A DNA stretch of 5,064 bases from assembly GCA_029933275.1 (NCBI GenBank), contig JAOZOM010000135.1, positions 1 to 5,064 of the forward strand, written 5' to 3'. The DNA comes from Anaerolineales bacterium (GTDB taxonomy: Bacteria; Chloroflexota; Anaerolineae; Anaerolineales; Villigracilaceae). The position numbers were made by a program, and so were the translations under genes. Below are positions 4,141-5,064 of this stretch, in pieces (position 1 is the stretch's first letter; each line of letters begins with the position of its first letter). The notes under the pieces were generated by a model. That model made no database searches. It saw nothing but the letters and a program-made list of their open reading frames with translations, and had not been told where the DNA came from.

Positions 4141-5061
4141 ATGGTTCTCAAAAATAAAAAATACCTAGTTCTAACGGGATTCTTACTCATCTCAATCGCC
4201 TGCTCCACCTCGATTCCCTTCTTGGGGACAACGCCCGCCGAAGCCCCGACAGAAGTAGCAAACCTTGAGACGATGGTCGCGGCGGCGGTTGTAGAGAAAG
4301 TTGCCCAAACCCTCGAAGCAATGCCCAAAACGAATACCCCAACACCGCCTCCGAGCGAAACCCCTCTGCCAACAAAGACTCCGCTCCCGACAGAAACCCT
4401 GCTCCCCTCTCCAACTGCTACAGACCTCCCTCCCAGCCCTACGCCGACCTCAGGCGACTATCCCGAAACAGGAGATGATCTAGTAGAAGGTGAAGATGGC
4501 AAATATGCCTATTTCGACTATACCGGTGCGTATAAAATTGAGATCCCTGAGGGCTGGCTTCCCATCCGCCCGGGAGCAGAAGAATACGATGCGGCTTGGC
4601 TCTTGCCCGAAGCCTCCTCTCCTGAAGTGCGACATGCCCTCGAATCCATGCAAAGCCTCGACCAAAACATCTTCCGCATCTTCATCTTGGATACGCGCGA
4701 AGGACATTATGACGAAGGCGTTGTCAGCAATATCAACCTCCTGCTTGATTACCAAAATCACGCCAGCCTAGAAGAGGTTTTCGCACAAAGCGTCTTAAAT
4801 TTGCCAAAGTCAATTCCCGGTCTAATCGTCACCTCATCGAATATCATTAAAACCTCTTCGGGAATCCCCTACGGCATCATTATCTCCGAATGGGAGAAAG
4901 AAGATGGTACGGGAAATATCACTCACCTCTATCAGCAACAAGCTCTTTTCTCGCTCAACGACAAAGCATTGAGTATCACTTTCACCAGTACCCAAGATTT
5001 CAACAATCAAATTTTGCAAGATTTTGAAAAATTGGTAGATGAACTTAGATTTCTATACTAA
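4141..5061 (+). CDS. Lipoprotein with Thr/Pro stalk and possible PsbP/Mog1-like domain
   Basis: Predicted lipoprotein of 306 residues. It has a basic start (KNKK), a hydrophobic core and the lipobox SIAC with Cys21 as the lipidated residue. A helical Ala-rich stretch (about 41-61) is followed by a Thr/Pro/Ser stalk (about 64-103) and an acidic linker (105-120). The C-terminal domain (about 121-306) opens with the phrase YFDYTGAYKIEIPEGWLP. That phrase, together with the closing SITFTSTQDFNNQILQDFEKLVDEL segment, recalls PsbP/Mog1-like folds (DUF1795 type), which bacteria use as small extracytoplasmic binding or quality-control domains. That assignment is by pattern only. No cysteine apart from Cys21 is present, so no disulfide is expected. 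It has its own promoter and a strong ribosome site; anything downstream lies outside the window. The lipoprotein call is firm, the function unknown. Confidence 0.9.
   Translation: MVLKNKKYLVLTGFLLISIACSTSIPFLGTTPAEAPTEVANLETMVAAAVVEKVAQTLEAMPKTNTPTPPPSETPLPTKTPLPTETLLPSPTATDLPPSPTPTSGDYPETGDDLVEGEDGKYAYFDYTGAYKIEIPEGWLPIRPGAEEYDAAWLLPEASSPEVRHALESMQSLDQNIFRIFILDTREGHYDEGVVSNINLLLDYQNHASLEEVFAQSVLNLPKSIPGLIVTSSNIIKTSSGIPYGIIISEWEKEDGTGNITHLYQQQALFSLNDKALSITFTSTQDFNNQILQDFEKLVDELRFLY
4330..4449 (+). repeat. Low-complexity Thr/Pro stalk coding segment
   Basis: Codes for repeated TPTP, ETPLPTKT and TPLPTETL type units (residues about 64-103 of the second lipoprotein). The DNA is C-rich and nearly free of G-rich codons, so the opposite strand shows long spurious frames rich in Arg, Gly and Ser. 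It is presumably an extended spacer between the membrane anchor and the folded domain. Confidence 0.7.
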
Positions 5062-5064
5062 TCC

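Noticed and set aside
4187..4414. Minus-strand frame opposite the Thr/Pro stalk of the second lipoprotein
   Set aside because: Its Arg/Ser/Gly-rich content is the expected complement of Thr/Pro codons; there is no start signal.
4330..4449. Possible tandem DNA repeat or CRISPR-like array
   Set aside because: The periodicity comes from short Thr/Pro codon units; the DNA copies are diverged, a few codons long, and there are no spacers.

Overview
The window most resembles a genome fragment from the Chloroflexota, probably class Anaerolineae. This is inferred from protein style only, with no marker gene present. Two lipoproteins have the 'lipobox, short helix, long Thr/Pro (TPTPT) stalk, C-terminal sensor-like domain' layout that is very common there. 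A large multi-pass membrane protein resembles the DUF5671 type, which is also frequent in that group. There are no RNA genes, mobile elements or CRISPR arrays, and no sign of recent transfer.

Layout. (1) 59-700 (+): a lipoprotein with a C-terminal NBR1-type Ig-like domain. (2) 702-3380 (-): a probable three-gene operon read right to left. It encodes a 73-residue two-helix membrane protein (3380-3159), a single-helix protein with an NTF2-like domain (3142-2684) and a 629-residue polytopic protein (2591-702). The large protein is built from three copies of a four-helix unit plus a soluble domain and a last helix. A strong RNA hairpin lies between the second and third genes. The first gene appears to have a promoter that would make a leaderless mRNA. 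(3) 3381-3564: a divergent control region. It holds a CRP/FNR-like 16-bp palindrome, a promoter and an AT-rich dyad over the -10 box, all facing the next gene. (4) 3565-3966 (+): an Rrf2-family regulator with three cysteines and Asp8, so probably an iron-sulfur sensor. (5) 3967-4140: a perfect 14-bp-stem terminator followed directly by a consensus TATAAT box. (6) 4141-5061 (+): a second stalked lipoprotein with a C-terminal domain that may be PsbP/Mog1-like.

How the genes relate. Everything except the regulator is predicted to sit in, or be tethered to, the membrane. Nothing in the sequence ties the regulator to the envelope genes. No suf/isc or nitrosative-stress genes are visible, so its targets probably lie elsewhere, apart from likely autoregulation. 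No complete new system is evident. The points most worth a second look are the threefold repeat architecture of the large membrane protein, the exchangeable N-terminal module shared by the two lipoproteins, and the layered regulatory region upstream of the Rrf2 gene.
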